Source: Defluviibacillus sp043739385 (GTDB lineage: Bacteria; Pseudomonadota; Gammaproteobacteria; Burkholderiales; Burkholderiaceae_C). Taken from it: 64,000 bases of DNA. Each line of letters starts with the position of its first letter. Within the stretch, counting starts at the first letter, position 1. Under the pieces are notes generated by a model, which made no database searches, was not told where the DNA came from, and saw only the letters and a program-made list of their open reading frames with translations. The translations under genes were made by a program, and so were the position numbers. Positions 17,676-27,187 of the stretch are shown piece by piece. The stretch covers positions 124,001 to 188,000 of the forward strand of contig JAYUED010000001.1 in the NCBI GenBank assembly GCA_043739385.1, given 5' to 3'.

Positions 17676-18797
17676 ATGCAAACCCCATCTCCTGAACTCC
17701 TTATCCAAGACGTTGCCATAGATTTTGGTGACCGCAGTTACCGGATCATCATCGGGACCTCGCTTTTAGGCAATCCTGACACCTACTCCGATCTGCCCCG
17801 CGCCAGCTGTGCCGTAATCGTTACCAATACCACCGTTGGCCCGCTGTACCGCGATGCTCTGGCTTCCGCTCTGGGTGCGCATTACCCGCAAATCCATACC
17901 GTAGTGTTGCCTGATGGCGAAGCGCATAAAACATGGCAGACGCTGAACTTTATTTTTGACGCCTTGCTGGAAAACACCTGTGACCGCAATACTGTTTTGT
18001 TTGCTCTCGGGGGCGGTGTGGTGGGAGACATGACTGGTTTTGCTGCTGCGAGTTATATGCGTGGCGTGCCATTTGTGCAAGTACCCACTACCTTGCTTGC
18101 CCAGGTTGATTCATCGGTAGGTGGTAAAACAGCAATCAACCACCCATTGGGTAAAAACATGATTGGTGCGTTCTACCAGCCCACGCTGGTCGTATGCGAC
18201 ATCGCCACGCTGGCCACTTTGCCAGCCCGAGAGCTCAGTGCGGGCTTGGCCGAAGTCATTAAATATGGCCCTATTAAGGATTTGGCCTTTCTCGATTGGA
18301 TTGAAGAAAATCTTGATGCTCTGCGCAGCGGTGACCGCGTGGCGCTGGCCTACGCCGTTAAACGCAGCTGCGAAATCAAGGCCTGGGTGGTCTCTCAAGA
18401 CGAGCGTGAGTCGGGTCTGCGTGCCATTTTGAATTTTGGCCATACCTTTGGCCACGCTATCGAATCTGGTATGGGTTACGGTGCGTGGCTGCACGGGGAA
18501 GCTGTAGGTTGCGGGATGGTGATGGCTGCACGTTTGTCCGAGCGGTTAGGCTTAATTGAGCCCAGCTTTGTCCAGCGTCTCACCCAGCTGATTGCTAACG
18601 CTGGCTTGCCTACAGTTGGCCCCCAACTCGGGGCCGCGCGCTACTTAGATTTGATGCGAATCGATAAGAAATCAGAAGGCGGGCAAATCAAATTTGTAGT
18701 GCTTGACCAGCCCGGTAGCGCCTCGGTGCGCAAAGCCCCCGATGAACTCGTCGCCGAAGTCATAGCGCAGAGTTGCCAACCTGACGTCATTGCATGA
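17676..18797 (+). CDS. aroB: 3-dehydroquinate synthase
   Basis: AroB converts DAHP to 3-dehydroquinate, the second step of the shikimate pathway, using NAD and a divalent metal. The 373-residue protein shows the NAD-binding glycine run (VLFALGGGVVGDMTGFAA), the lysine/asparagine active-site segment (SSVGGKTAINHPLGKNMIG) and the metal-ligand histidines in FGHTFGHAIES and GAWLHGEAVGCGM. All expected catalytic residues are present. Its stop overlaps the dgt start by four bases. It is the partner of aroK just upstream. Confidence 0.97.
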   Translation: MQTPSPELLIQDVAIDFGDRSYRIIIGTSLLGNPDTYSDLPRASCAVIVTNTTVGPLYRDALASALGAHYPQIHTVVLPDGEAHKTWQTLNFIFDALLENTCDRNTVLFALGGGVVGDMTGFAAASYMRGVPFVQVPTTLLAQVDSSVGGKTAINHPLGKNMIGAFYQPTLVVCDIATLATLPARELSAGLAEVIKYGPIKDLAFLDWIEENLDALRSGDRVALAYAVKRSCEIKAWVVSQDERESGLRAILNFGHTFGHAIESGMGYGAWLHGEAVGCGMVMAARLSERLGLIEPSFVQRLTQLIANAGLPTVGPQLGAARYLDLMRIDKKSEGGQIKFVVLDQPGSASVRKAPDELVAEVIAQSCQPDVIA

Positions 18798-19978
18798 CGG
18801 GCGCTGTAAATCCTGTAGCGCTCGCGCCTTATGCTTGCCACCCGGCAGCCTCACGTGGCCGCCGCTACCCTGAGCCGATAGCGCCCACACGCACCGAGTT
18901 TCAGCGTGACCGTGACCGCATCGTCCACTCCACAGCTTTTCGCCGCTTGGTCTACAAAACCCAAGTGTTCTTGAACCACGAAGGTGATTTATTCCGCACC
19001 CGACTTACGCATTCGCTGGAAGTTGCGCAATTGGGCCGTTCTATTGCCCGAACTCTTGGCTTGAGCGAAGACCTCGTCGAGGCCATCGCCTTGGCCCATG
19101 ATCTCGGCCATACCCCCTTTGGCCATGCCGGGCAAGATGCTTTGAACGACTGCATGCGCCACTCTGATCGGGGTGGCTTTGAGCACAACTTGCAAAGCTT
19201 GCGTGTCGTGGATGAATTGGAAGAGCGCTACCCTGCCTACAACGGCTTAAATCTCTCCTTTGAGACCCGCGAGGGCATTCTCAAGCATTGCTCTCGAATT
19301 AATGCTGAGCAACTGATTGCCCAAGAGCCCGGCGGCGTGGCCCAGCGTTTTCTTACCCAAGGCCAGCCTAGTCTGGAGGCCCAGTTGTGTAATTTAGCCG
19401 ACGAGATTGCCTACAACGCGCACGACATTGACGACGGCGTACGTTCGGGTCTTATCACCTTAACCCAGTTGCAAGAAGTCCCCTTGTTCGACCGCTTCCG
19501 TGTTGAAGCCTTGGCTGAGCACCCACACCTCGCCACCAGTCCTCGTCGTCTGCTGTACGAGGCCATTCGTCGAATGCTGAGTGCCCAGGTGTATGACGTG
19601 ATTAATGCTACGCGGGCAGCGATTCAAGCCGTCAACCCGCTGTCGGTAGACGCGGTTCGTGTAAGCCGATCGCTGGTAATGTTCAGTGAACAAATGCGCC
19701 GAGAGTCCAACACGCTGAAACACTTTTTGCTGCAAAATTTATACCGCCATCCCCAGGTGATGGAAAGTATGGTGCAGGCCAAGCGTATTGTGGCTGAGCT
19801 GTTTCCGATCTACTTGATGACGCCGACCGAAATGCAATCCGGTTTTGCGGCACAGGCCGATACCACCTGCAGCGACAGTGTCCGTGCTCGCGTGGTAGCT
19901 GACTACATCGCCGGGATGACAGATCGATTTGCTACCCGTGAACATGCTCGACTGACCGGAACGCCATTGCTGTGTTGA
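18794..19978 (+). CDS. dgt: Deoxyguanosinetriphosphate triphosphohydrolase-like protein
   Basis: An HD-superfamily dNTP triphosphohydrolase that removes tripolyphosphate from deoxynucleotides. The HD pair lies near residues 102-103 within ALAHDLGHTPFGHAG, with the first histidine in RLTHSLEVAQ and the final aspartate in AYNAHDIDDG. Its 394 residues match the shorter type common outside enterobacteria, which are often allosteric and act on several dNTPs, so the exact substrate is open. It overlaps aroB and is followed directly by a DUF1415 gene, a common Burkholderiales order (aroK-aroB-dgt). Confidence 0.93.
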   Translation: MTGAVNPVALAPYACHPAASRGRRYPEPIAPTRTEFQRDRDRIVHSTAFRRLVYKTQVFLNHEGDLFRTRLTHSLEVAQLGRSIARTLGLSEDLVEAIALAHDLGHTPFGHAGQDALNDCMRHSDRGGFEHNLQSLRVVDELEERYPAYNGLNLSFETREGILKHCSRINAEQLIAQEPGGVAQRFLTQGQPSLEAQLCNLADEIAYNAHDIDDGVRSGLITLTQLQEVPLFDRFRVEALAEHPHLATSPRRLLYEAIRRMLSAQVYDVINATRAAIQAVNPLSVDAVRVSRSLVMFSEQMRRESNTLKHFLLQNLYRHPQVMESMVQAKRIVAELFPIYLMTPTEMQSGFAAQADTTCSDSVRARVVADYIAGMTDRFATREHARLTGTPLLC

Positions 19979-19980
19979 GC

Positions 19981-20577
19981 ATGAATCAAAACCTGGATCC
20001 AAATCTAAACCCGTCCCTATCGCTGGCTGGTTTAGCCTCCCAGGCCCAGCGCGACACCATCGCTTGGCTTGAACGTGCCGTCATCGGTCTCAATCTGTGT
20101 CCCTTTGCCAAAGCTGTCCACGCCAAAGGCCAAATCCACTATGCCGTGTGTACTGACACCGATCCACAGCAACTGCTTGCACAGCTCACGATAGAGCTAT
20201 ATGACTTGCAAGCGCAAGCAGCATCAGTAAGAGAGACTACTGTTTTAATAGCGACGAGTTGCCTGCAAGATTTCATAACGTATAACGATTTTCTTCAAAA
20301 AGCGAACAAAACGTTGCGCAAACTCGGGTTTGAAGGAGTCTTTCAAATCGCCAGTTTTCACCCTCAATATCAGTTTTCGGGAGTCCCTGAAGACGACATC
20401 AGTAACTTCACCAACCGCTCGCCATACCCCTTGTTGCATCTGTTGCGTGAAGCCAGCCTCGACCGTGCCATCACAGCATTTCCCGACGCGGCTGATATTT
20501 TTGAGACCAACATCCGCACCCTGACGACCTTGGGCCATGAGGGTTGGCTCGCCCTCCACGTAGATGCCACGCCATGA
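19981..20577 (+). CDS. DUF1415 family protein
   Basis: A conserved uncharacterised protein of about 198 residues. Visible features are a tryptophan/cysteine segment near the N-terminus (RAVIGLNLCPFAKAVHAKG) and an ASFHPQYQFSGVPEDDISN block, both typical of DUF1415. No enzymatic role is established. The ATG at 19981 is used; GTG (19972) and TTG (19975) in the same frame would overlap the dgt stop. Its stop overlaps the next gene's ATG, so dgt, this gene and the methyltransferase form one unit. Confidence 0.85.
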   Translation: MNQNLDPNLNPSLSLAGLASQAQRDTIAWLERAVIGLNLCPFAKAVHAKGQIHYAVCTDTDPQQLLAQLTIELYDLQAQAASVRETTVLIATSCLQDFITYNDFLQKANKTLRKLGFEGVFQIASFHPQYQFSGVPEDDISNFTNRSPYPLLHLLREASLDRAITAFPDAADIFETNIRTLTTLGHEGWLALHVDATP

Positions 20578-21479
20578 ATACGCTTAAAGTAACAGCCACC
20601 GCTCGAATCAAAACCGCCACCAAACCGGCTTCAATACCGTCACTTGACGCTGACATCCGTCCTGGCCAGTCGGTTGAACTGCTCAAAGAGCTGCACATCC
20701 TCACCCGCGAAGGTAAACTCAACCAGGATTCCCGCCGCAAACTCAAACAGGTCTACCACCTGTTTCAATTCATTGAAAAACTGCTGTTGGAAGTGATTGC
20801 CAAAGGGCAGGGTGGTAACGCGCAAGGTGTGACACTCGCCGACCATGGTGCCGGCAAGTCCTACCTAGGGTTCATCATTTACGACCTGTTCTTCAAAGCT
20901 CTTTCGTCGGGTCATATCTACGGGATTGAAACCCGATCAGAGCTGGTGCAAAAGTCCCAGACCCTGGCAGCCCATCTAGGTTTCGAGCGCATGTCATTCT
21001 TGAACCTTACCGTAGCCGAGTCTGCACAGTCTGGCGCCTTGCCAGGCAGTATTGATATCGTCACTGCTCTACATGCCTGCGACACCGCAACCGACGACGC
21101 CATCGCCTTTGGCCTGCAAAAACAAGCGAAATTCATGGTGCTTGTTCCTTGCTGTCAAGCCGAAGTTGCCCGTGCGCTGGGTCAACACAAAGCACTCACG
21201 TTGGCCCGCACCCCGCTGGCTGAATTGTGGCGCCACCCACTGCACACCCGAGAAATGGGCAGCCAAATCACCAACGTACTGCGCTGCCTGCACTTGGAAG
21301 CCAGTGGCTACCAAGTTACCGTGACCGAACTGGTGGGTTGGGAGCACAGCATGAAGAACGAGCTGATCATTGCAAAATACACAGGGCAGAAGAAGCGGTT
21401 GGCGGCAGAGCGCTTGCAGGCGATATTGAGCGAGTTTGGGATCGCGGAAACAATGGGGGCCAGATTTAAGTCCTCATGA
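20574..21479 (+). CDS. Class I SAM-dependent methyltransferase (Methyltransf_32-like)
   Basis: A Rossmann-fold methyltransferase of about 301 residues. The SAM-binding glycine motif is degenerate (VTLADHGAGKSYLGFIIYDLF); the acidic end of strand 2 is IYGIETRSELV; and a VTALHACDTATDDAI block is followed by a CC pair (VLVPCCQAEVARAL). The LHACDTATD and PCCQ signatures resemble methyltransferases of the METTL25/Methyltransf_32 type, some of which act on RNA or proteins; the target here is unknown. The ATG at 20574 overlaps the preceding stop and is preferred over the start at 20544. Confidence 0.8.
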   Translation: MNTLKVTATARIKTATKPASIPSLDADIRPGQSVELLKELHILTREGKLNQDSRRKLKQVYHLFQFIEKLLLEVIAKGQGGNAQGVTLADHGAGKSYLGFIIYDLFFKALSSGHIYGIETRSELVQKSQTLAAHLGFERMSFLNLTVAESAQSGALPGSIDIVTALHACDTATDDAIAFGLQKQAKFMVLVPCCQAEVARALGQHKALTLARTPLAELWRHPLHTREMGSQITNVLRCLHLEASGYQVTVTELVGWEHSMKNELIIAKYTGQKKRLAAERLQAILSEFGIAETMGARFKSS

Positions 21480-21499
21480 TGTGAACTCGATATACCGTT

Positions 21500-22204
21500 A
21501 TGGCTCGCCTTCCCCGACTAACCCTCCCTGCTTATCCTCACCACATCATTCAGCGCGGTAACAACCGCCAGCCTATCTTCGCATCGACCGAAGACTATGA
21601 AACTTTGCTGGCCTTGATCGCTGAAAACGCCCTCAAATTTAAAGTGGCCGTACACGCTTACGTGCTGATGGCCAACCACTTTCACCTGCTTGCCACACCA
21701 GATTCGGCAGACGGACTTCCGAAAATGATGCAAGCAGTGGGGCGGCGTTACGTGCGTTACTTCAACGATAAGCAGCAGCGCAGTGGGACGTTATGGGAAG
21801 GGCGTTATCGTTCTACCCTGATTCAAACTGAGCGCTACTTGCTGGCCTGCATGGCCTATATCGATCTGAATCCGGTGCGCGCGGGTATGGTGGCTGAGGC
21901 GACCGATTACCCCTGGTCTAGCCACAACCACTATTTGGGTAAGCGCCACGACAAACTCATCACGCCGCATGCGCTGGTTTGGGGCATGGGCAATACGCCG
22001 TTTGCCCGTGAAGTCGCCTACGCCGAATTGGTGCATGGTGGATTGGCTGCAGATCAGCAGCAGGCTTTGACGGCGTCAGCGCTCAGTGGGTGGGCCTTGG
22101 GTGATGACGAATTTGTAGCAGATTTACAAAAGCAGACTGAACGTCGATTACTCAAAGCGCAGCCAGGCAGGCCTGCCCGTAAAGAAAATACTCAATTTAA
22201 TTGA
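21500..22204 (+). mobile_element. REP-associated tyrosine transposase (RAYT, IS200/IS605-like Y1 domain)
   Basis: A single-domain HUH nuclease of 234 residues. It has the N-terminal LTLPAYPHHIIQRGNNRQPIF block, the HUH metal motif at residues 60-62 (HFH), and a catalytic tyrosine in GRRYVRYFND (Y84 or Y87), followed by GTLWEGRYRSTLI and YIDLNPVRAGMV, all standard for RAYTs. These proteins process palindromic REP sequences and are usually single-copy, domesticated relatives of IS200. It sits alone between the methyltransferase and gltB. Flanking repeats lie at its 3' end. No target duplication was found. Confidence 0.92.
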
Positions 22205-22206
22205 GT
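22190..22206. repeat. Perfect palindrome spanning the RAYT stop codon
   Basis: ACTCAATT (22190-22197) and AATTGAGT (22199-22206) form an exact 8-bp inverted repeat around one base. It overlaps the end of the transposase gene and could mark the RAYT's recognised end or act as a weak hairpin. Confidence 0.45.
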
Positions 22207-22291
22207 TAACGCATATGTGGGATCTGCATATTTCGCTATTAAAAATGATATGTCCCTAATTAATTAAATTGCAATAATGAGTAAATTTAAT

Positions 22292-22311
22292 TGGAATCTG
22301 ACCCCATTTAT
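22292..22311. repeat. TCTGACCCC-type sequence downstream of the RAYT gene
   Basis: The sequence TGGAATCTGACCCCATTTAT lies about 90 bp after the transposase stop. As recalled, near-identical GGGGTCAGA/TCTGACCCC tags often flank Y1/RAYT genes in proteobacteria, so this is a candidate element end. A copy on the other side of the gene was not found. Confidence 0.35.
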
Positions 22312-22316
22312 TTTGT

Positions 22317-22345
22317 TTGGCACGGGTGTTGCAGTACGTTAAACT
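22317..22345 (+). promoter_or_regulatory. Candidate sigma-70 promoter of gltBD
   Basis: TTGGCA (22317-22322, five of six to consensus) and TAAACT (22340-22345, four of six) are separated by 17 bp, 30 bp before the gltB ATG. AGGAGA (22365-22370) is the ribosome-binding site. It lies just after the RAYT-associated sequence, so it is unaffected by the element. Confidence 0.55.
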
Positions 22346-22375
22346 TTCTATCCCCGCGAAACTTAGGAGAGCGCC

Positions 22376-25300
22376 ATGATGACGGCTGACCACATCGAAA
22401 CTGAACGCCAACGCCTACAAGACCAGGGCCTGTATTCACCTGCCCATGAGCATGATGCCTGCGGCGTCGGTTTTGTAGCGCACATCAAAGGTATCAAAAG
22501 CCATGCCATCGTGCAGCAGGGCTTGAAGATTCTTGAGAATTTGGATCACCGGGGTGCGGTCGGTGCCGATAAGTTAATGGGTGACGGCGCCGGTATCCTG
22601 ATTCAGTTGCCAGACGCGCTGTACCGCGAAGAAATGTCCAAGCTTGGCGTTGATCTACCCGCGCCGGGTGAATACGGTGTGGGCATGATTTTCTTGCCTA
22701 AAGAACATGCGTCTCGCCTTGCGTGCGAGCAAGAGATGGAGCGCGCCATCAAGGCTGAGGGCCAAGTGCTCTTAGGTTGGCGCGATGTGCCCGTTAATCG
22801 CGACATGCCCATGTCGCCTACCGTGCGCGAAAAAGAACCTGTGTTGCGCCAAGTCTTTATTGGTCGTGGCAACGATGTGATCGTGCAAGACGCTTTGGAG
22901 CGCAAGCTCTATGTGATCCGCAAGACTGCCAGTGCAAACATTCAAAACCTCAAGCTCAAGCACAGCAAAGAGTATTACGTGCCCAGCATGTCCAGCCGTA
23001 CCGTGGTCTACAAAGGCCTGTTGTTGGCCGATCAGGTTGGCACCTACTACCTGGATTTGCAGGATGAGCGCTGCGTTTCAGCGCTTGGTTTGGTGCATCA
23101 GCGCTTTTCCACGAACACTTTCCCCGAATGGCCATTGGCCCACCCGTACCGCTATGTTGCGCATAACGGCGAGATCAACACCGTTAAGGGTAACTACAAC
23201 TGGATGAAGGCGCGTGAGGGCGTGATGTCTTCTCCCGTGCTTGGTGCTGATCTACAAAAGCTCTACCCCATCAGCTTTGCTGACCAGTCCGATACGGCCA
23301 CATTCGACAACTGCCTAGAGCTGTTGACGATGGCGGGTTACCCCATCAGCCAAGCCGTGATGATGATGATCCCCGAGCCTTGGGAGCAGCACACCACGAT
23401 GGACGAACGCCGCAAAGCGTTTTACGAATACCACGCCGCCATGTTGGAGCCGTGGGATGGTCCTGCCTCCATCGTGTTCACTGATGGCCGCCAGATCGGC
23501 GCTACGTTGGACCGCAACGGCCTGCGTCCCTCGCGTTACTGCGTGACCGATGACGACTTGGTCATCATGGGTTCCGAGTCCGGAGTGTTGCCCGTGCCCG
23601 AGAACAAAATCGTGCGCAAATGGCGTTTGCAGCCCGGCAAGATGTTCCTGATTGATCTGGAACAAGGCCGCATGATTGACGACGAAGAGCTGAAAGCTAA
23701 CCTCGCCAACAGCAAGCCTTACAAGCAGTGGATTGATAACCTGCGTATCCGTCTGGATGACGTAGTGGGCGGTGGAGGTGAGCCAGCAACGGCCTCAGAA
23801 AGCGTCGTGACTTTGCTCGATCGCCAGCAGGCGTTTGGCTACACCCAAGAAGACCTGAAGTTCCTGATGGCCCCAATGGCCACATACGGTGAAGAGGGCT
23901 TGGGCTCGATGGGCAATGACAGCCCGTTGGCCGTTTTGTCCGATAAAAACAAACCGCTTTATAGCTATTTCAAGCAGTTGTTCGCGCAAGTAACCAACCC
24001 GCCCATTGACCCTATTCGCGAAGCCATCGTGATGTCGCTGGTGTCCTTTATTGGCCCCAAGCCCAATCTGCTGGACATCAACCAGGTCAACCCGCCCATG
24101 CGCATGGAGGTGGCTCAGCCGATTCTGGACTTTGCCGATATGGCCAAGTTGCGCAACATTGAAGTCCACACCAAGGGTAAATTTCGCAGCTACACGCTCG
24201 ACATCACCTACCCGCTCGCCTGGGGCCACGAGGGCGTGGAAGCTAAATTAGCTTCTCTCTGCGCTGAAGCCGTGGACGCCATCAAGAGTGGCAAAAATAT
24301 TCTCATTGTGAGCGATCGCGCTGTCGGCCCTGAGCAGGTAGCTATTCCCGCGCTGCTGGCGCTGTCCGCTGTTCACCAGCATCTGGTGATTGCAGGCCTG
24401 CGCACCACGGCAGGTTTGGTGGTTGAGACCGGTTCTGCCCGTGAAATCCACCATTTCGCCGTACTGGCGGGTTACGGTGCTGAAGCCGTCCACCCCTACT
24501 TGGCCATGGAAACGCTGGCCTCAATTCACCAGGATTTGCCTGGCGACTTGAGCGCTGACAAAGCCATCTATAACTACGTGAAGGCGATTGGCAAAGGCCT
24601 CTCCAAGATCATGTCCAAGATGGGTGTGTCGACCTACATGAGCTACTGCGGTGCACAGCTGTTCGAGATCATTGGTCTGAACACTGAAACCGTGAAAAAG
24701 TATTTCACCGGTACCGCTACCCGTGTTGAAGGCATTGGTGTGTTTGCGATTGCGGAAGAAGCAATTCGTACCCATAAGGCCGCGTTCGGTGACGATCCCG
24801 TGCTCGAAGACATGCTGGAAACCGGTGGTGAATACGCTTGGCGTGCGCGTGGCGAAGAGCACATGTGGAGCCCTGACGCGATTGCCAAGCTGCAACACAG
24901 CACGCGTTCGAACAGCTGGAACACGTACAAAGAGTTCGCCCAGCTCATTAATGACCAAAGCCGTCGCCATCTCACGTTGCGTGGCCTGTTCGAGTTCAAG
25001 ATCGATCCTTCCAAAGCCATTCCTGTGGATGAAGTCGAGTCGGCTAAAGAGATCGTCAAACGTTTCGCCACTGGTGCGATGTCGTTGGGCTCCATCAGTA
25101 CCGAAGCCCACGCGACGCTCGCTATTGCCATGAACCGCATTGGCGGCAAGAGCAACACGGGCGAGGGTGGGGAAGACCCCGCACGTTACCGCCAAGAGCT
25201 CAAAGGCATCCCGATCAAGCAAGGCCAGACTATGTCTGACCTGCTGGGTAATGATGTGTTTGAGGTGGACTATCCCTTGAATGAGGGTGACTCCATGCGT

Positions 25301-27154
25301 TCGCGCATCAAGCAAGTGGCTTCGGGCCGCTTCGGTGTCACCGCTGAATACCTGCAAAGTGCCGATCAAATCCAGATCAAGATGGCGCAGGGTGCCAAAC
25401 CCGGCGAGGGCGGACAGTTGCCCGGCGGCAAGGTGTCCGAATACATCGGCATGCTTCGCTACAGCGTGCCTGGTGTGGGTCTGATTTCACCCCCACCACA
25501 CCATGATATTTATTCGATTGAAGACTTGGCGCAGCTGATTCATGACTTGAAAAACGTCGCTCCGCACGCCAGCATCAGTGTCAAGCTGGTCGCCGAAGTG
25601 GGTGTCGGCACTATCGCCGCTGGCGTTGCCAAGTGCAAGAGCGATCACGTTGTGATTGCGGGCCATGACGGCGGGACGGGCGCTTCGCCGCTTTCGTCCA
25701 TCAAACATGCTGGTAGCCCGTGGGAAATCGGTTTGGCTGAAACTCAGCAAACCCTGGTGCTGAATGGCCTGCGCGGTCGTATCCGCGTCCAGGCAGACGG
25801 CCAGATGAAGACTGGGCGTGACGTTGCCATCGGGGCCCTGTTGGGTGCGGATGAGTTCGGCTTCGCTACCGCCCCGTTGGTGGTGGAAGGCTGCATCATG
25901 ATGCGCAAATGCCATCTCAACACCTGCCCCGTGGGCGTTGCCACGCAAGATCCTGTACTGCGCAAGAAGTTCACTGGCAAGCCAGAGCATGTCGTTAACT
26001 ACTTCTTTTTCATAGCAGAAGAAGTACGCCAGATAATGGCCCAGCTTGGTATTCGTAAGTTTAACGACCTGATTGGCCGTGCTGACCTGCTTGACACCAA
26101 AAAGGGAATTGAACATTGGAAAGCCCAGGGTTTGGACTTCGCCCGCTTGTTCGCTGTACCTAATGTGCCTGCGGATATGCCTCGCTACCATGTCGCCAAC
26201 CAAGAACACGGTCTGGAAAAATCACTGGACAACGTGCTGATCGAGAAATCGCAGCCCGCCATCCTGCGTGGCGAAAAAGTGAAATTCATGGAAGTTGCCC
26301 GCAACGTCAACCGTTCACTCGGTGCGATGTTGTCTGGTGCTGTCACTAAAGCACACCCCCAAGGTTTGCCGGACGACACCATTCACATCCAGCTCGAAGG
26401 CACGGGCGGTCAGAGCTTTGGTGCGTTCCTCGCCAAGGGCATCACGCTGTATTTGATTGGCGACGCGAATGACTATACCGGCAAGGGCTTGTCTGGTGGC
26501 CGCGTCGTCGTGCGCCCTAGCATCGACTTTCGGGGTGAAGCTGTACGCAACACCATTGTGGGCAATACCGTGATGTACGGTGCTACCAGCGGTGAAGCTT
26601 TCCTAAGCGGCGTGGCCGGTGAACGCTTTGCCGTGCGTCTTTCCGGTGCAACAGCGGTTGTCGAAGGCACCGGCGATCACGGTTGCGAGTACATGACCGG
26701 CGGCACCGTGGTGGTACTTGGCAAAACAGGCCGCAACTTCGCCGCAGGCATGAGCGGCGGCGTGGCTTTCGTCTACGACGAAGACGGCCAGTTCGACAAG
26801 CGTTGCAATACCAGCATGGTCACGTTAGACAAAGTGCTTTCAAGTTCAGAGCAGAAGAGCTCTGTAGATGCTGCGCTATGGCATCTCGGCATCACTGACG
26901 AAGCGAATCTGCGTCGTCTGCTGGAAGACCATAACCGTTGGACGGGCAGCAAACGTGCCCGCGAGTTGCTCGATACCTGGGATGTGTCCCGCTCCAAGTT
27001 CATCAAGGTCTTTCCTGTGGACTACAAGCGCGCTTTGGGTGAGATGGCTGCCCAGAAAGCTGCCAAGGCGGCTATTCATGCGGCAAAACCAGTTGCAGCA
27101 CAATCTGCTAAATCGACGACAGCTACTAAAAACGTAGCAGTTCCTGCGAAGTAA
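22376..27154 (+). CDS. gltB: Glutamate synthase [NADPH] large subunit
   Basis: GltB makes two glutamates from glutamine and 2-oxoglutarate with electrons from GltD. The 1592-residue protein holds the class II amidotransferase domain, with the nucleophilic cysteine at residue 29 (HDACGVGFVAH) exposed after removal of a short propeptide; the central domain; the FMN-binding synthase barrel (KPGEGGQLPGGKVSEYIG); the [3Fe-4S] cysteines (CIMMRKCHLNTCPVG); and the C-terminal GXGXG helix (GTGGQSFGAFLAKG). It ends with an Ala/Lys-rich tail. A second ATG follows directly at 22379. gltD is 33 bp downstream. Confidence 0.98.
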   Translation: MMTADHIETERQRLQDQGLYSPAHEHDACGVGFVAHIKGIKSHAIVQQGLKILENLDHRGAVGADKLMGDGAGILIQLPDALYREEMSKLGVDLPAPGEYGVGMIFLPKEHASRLACEQEMERAIKAEGQVLLGWRDVPVNRDMPMSPTVREKEPVLRQVFIGRGNDVIVQDALERKLYVIRKTASANIQNLKLKHSKEYYVPSMSSRTVVYKGLLLADQVGTYYLDLQDERCVSALGLVHQRFSTNTFPEWPLAHPYRYVAHNGEINTVKGNYNWMKAREGVMSSPVLGADLQKLYPISFADQSDTATFDNCLELLTMAGYPISQAVMMMIPEPWEQHTTMDERRKAFYEYHAAMLEPWDGPASIVFTDGRQIGATLDRNGLRPSRYCVTDDDLVIMGSESGVLPVPENKIVRKWRLQPGKMFLIDLEQGRMIDDEELKANLANSKPYKQWIDNLRIRLDDVVGGGGEPATASESVVTLLDRQQAFGYTQEDLKFLMAPMATYGEEGLGSMGNDSPLAVLSDKNKPLYSYFKQLFAQVTNPPIDPIREAIVMSLVSFIGPKPNLLDINQVNPPMRMEVAQPILDFADMAKLRNIEVHTKGKFRSYTLDITYPLAWGHEGVEAKLASLCAEAVDAIKSGKNILIVSDRAVGPEQVAIPALLALSAVHQHLVIAGLRTTAGLVVETGSAREIHHFAVLAGYGAEAVHPYLAMETLASIHQDLPGDLSADKAIYNYVKAIGKGLSKIMSKMGVSTYMSYCGAQLFEIIGLNTETVKKYFTGTATRVEGIGVFAIAEEAIRTHKAAFGDDPVLEDMLETGGEYAWRARGEEHMWSPDAIAKLQHSTRSNSWNTYKEFAQLINDQSRRHLTLRGLFEFKIDPSKAIPVDEVESAKEIVKRFATGAMSLGSISTEAHATLAIAMNRIGGKSNTGEGGEDPARYRQELKGIPIKQGQTMSDLLGNDVFEVDYPLNEGDSMRSRIKQVASGRFGVTAEYLQSADQIQIKMAQGAKPGEGGQLPGGKVSEYIGMLRYSVPGVGLISPPPHHDIYSIEDLAQLIHDLKNVAPHASISVKLVAEVGVGTIAAGVAKCKSDHVVIAGHDGGTGASPLSSIKHAGSPWEIGLAETQQTLVLNGLRGRIRVQADGQMKTGRDVAIGALLGADEFGFATAPLVVEGCIMMRKCHLNTCPVGVATQDPVLRKKFTGKPEHVVNYFFFIAEEVRQIMAQLGIRKFNDLIGRADLLDTKKGIEHWKAQGLDFARLFAVPNVPADMPRYHVANQEHGLEKSLDNVLIEKSQPAILRGEKVKFMEVARNVNRSLGAMLSGAVTKAHPQGLPDDTIHIQLEGTGGQSFGAFLAKGITLYLIGDANDYTGKGLSGGRVVVRPSIDFRGEAVRNTIVGNTVMYGATSGEAFLSGVAGERFAVRLSGATAVVEGTGDHGCEYMTGGTVVVLGKTGRNFAAGMSGGVAFVYDEDGQFDKRCNTSMVTLDKVLSSSEQKSSVDAALWHLGITDEANLRRLLEDHNRWTGSKRARELLDTWDVSRSKFIKVFPVDYKRALGEMAAQKAAKAAIHAAKPVAAQSAKSTTATKNVAVPAK

Positions 27155-27187
27155 GCCGCAGTACCCCACACATTCAAGGATAAGAAC

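Noticed and set aside
24521..25369. Long antisense frames within gltB (for example 24521-25369 and 25487-26209, minus)
   Set aside because: They lie wholly inside gltB, show no family motifs and are the usual mirror frames of GC-rich coding sequence.
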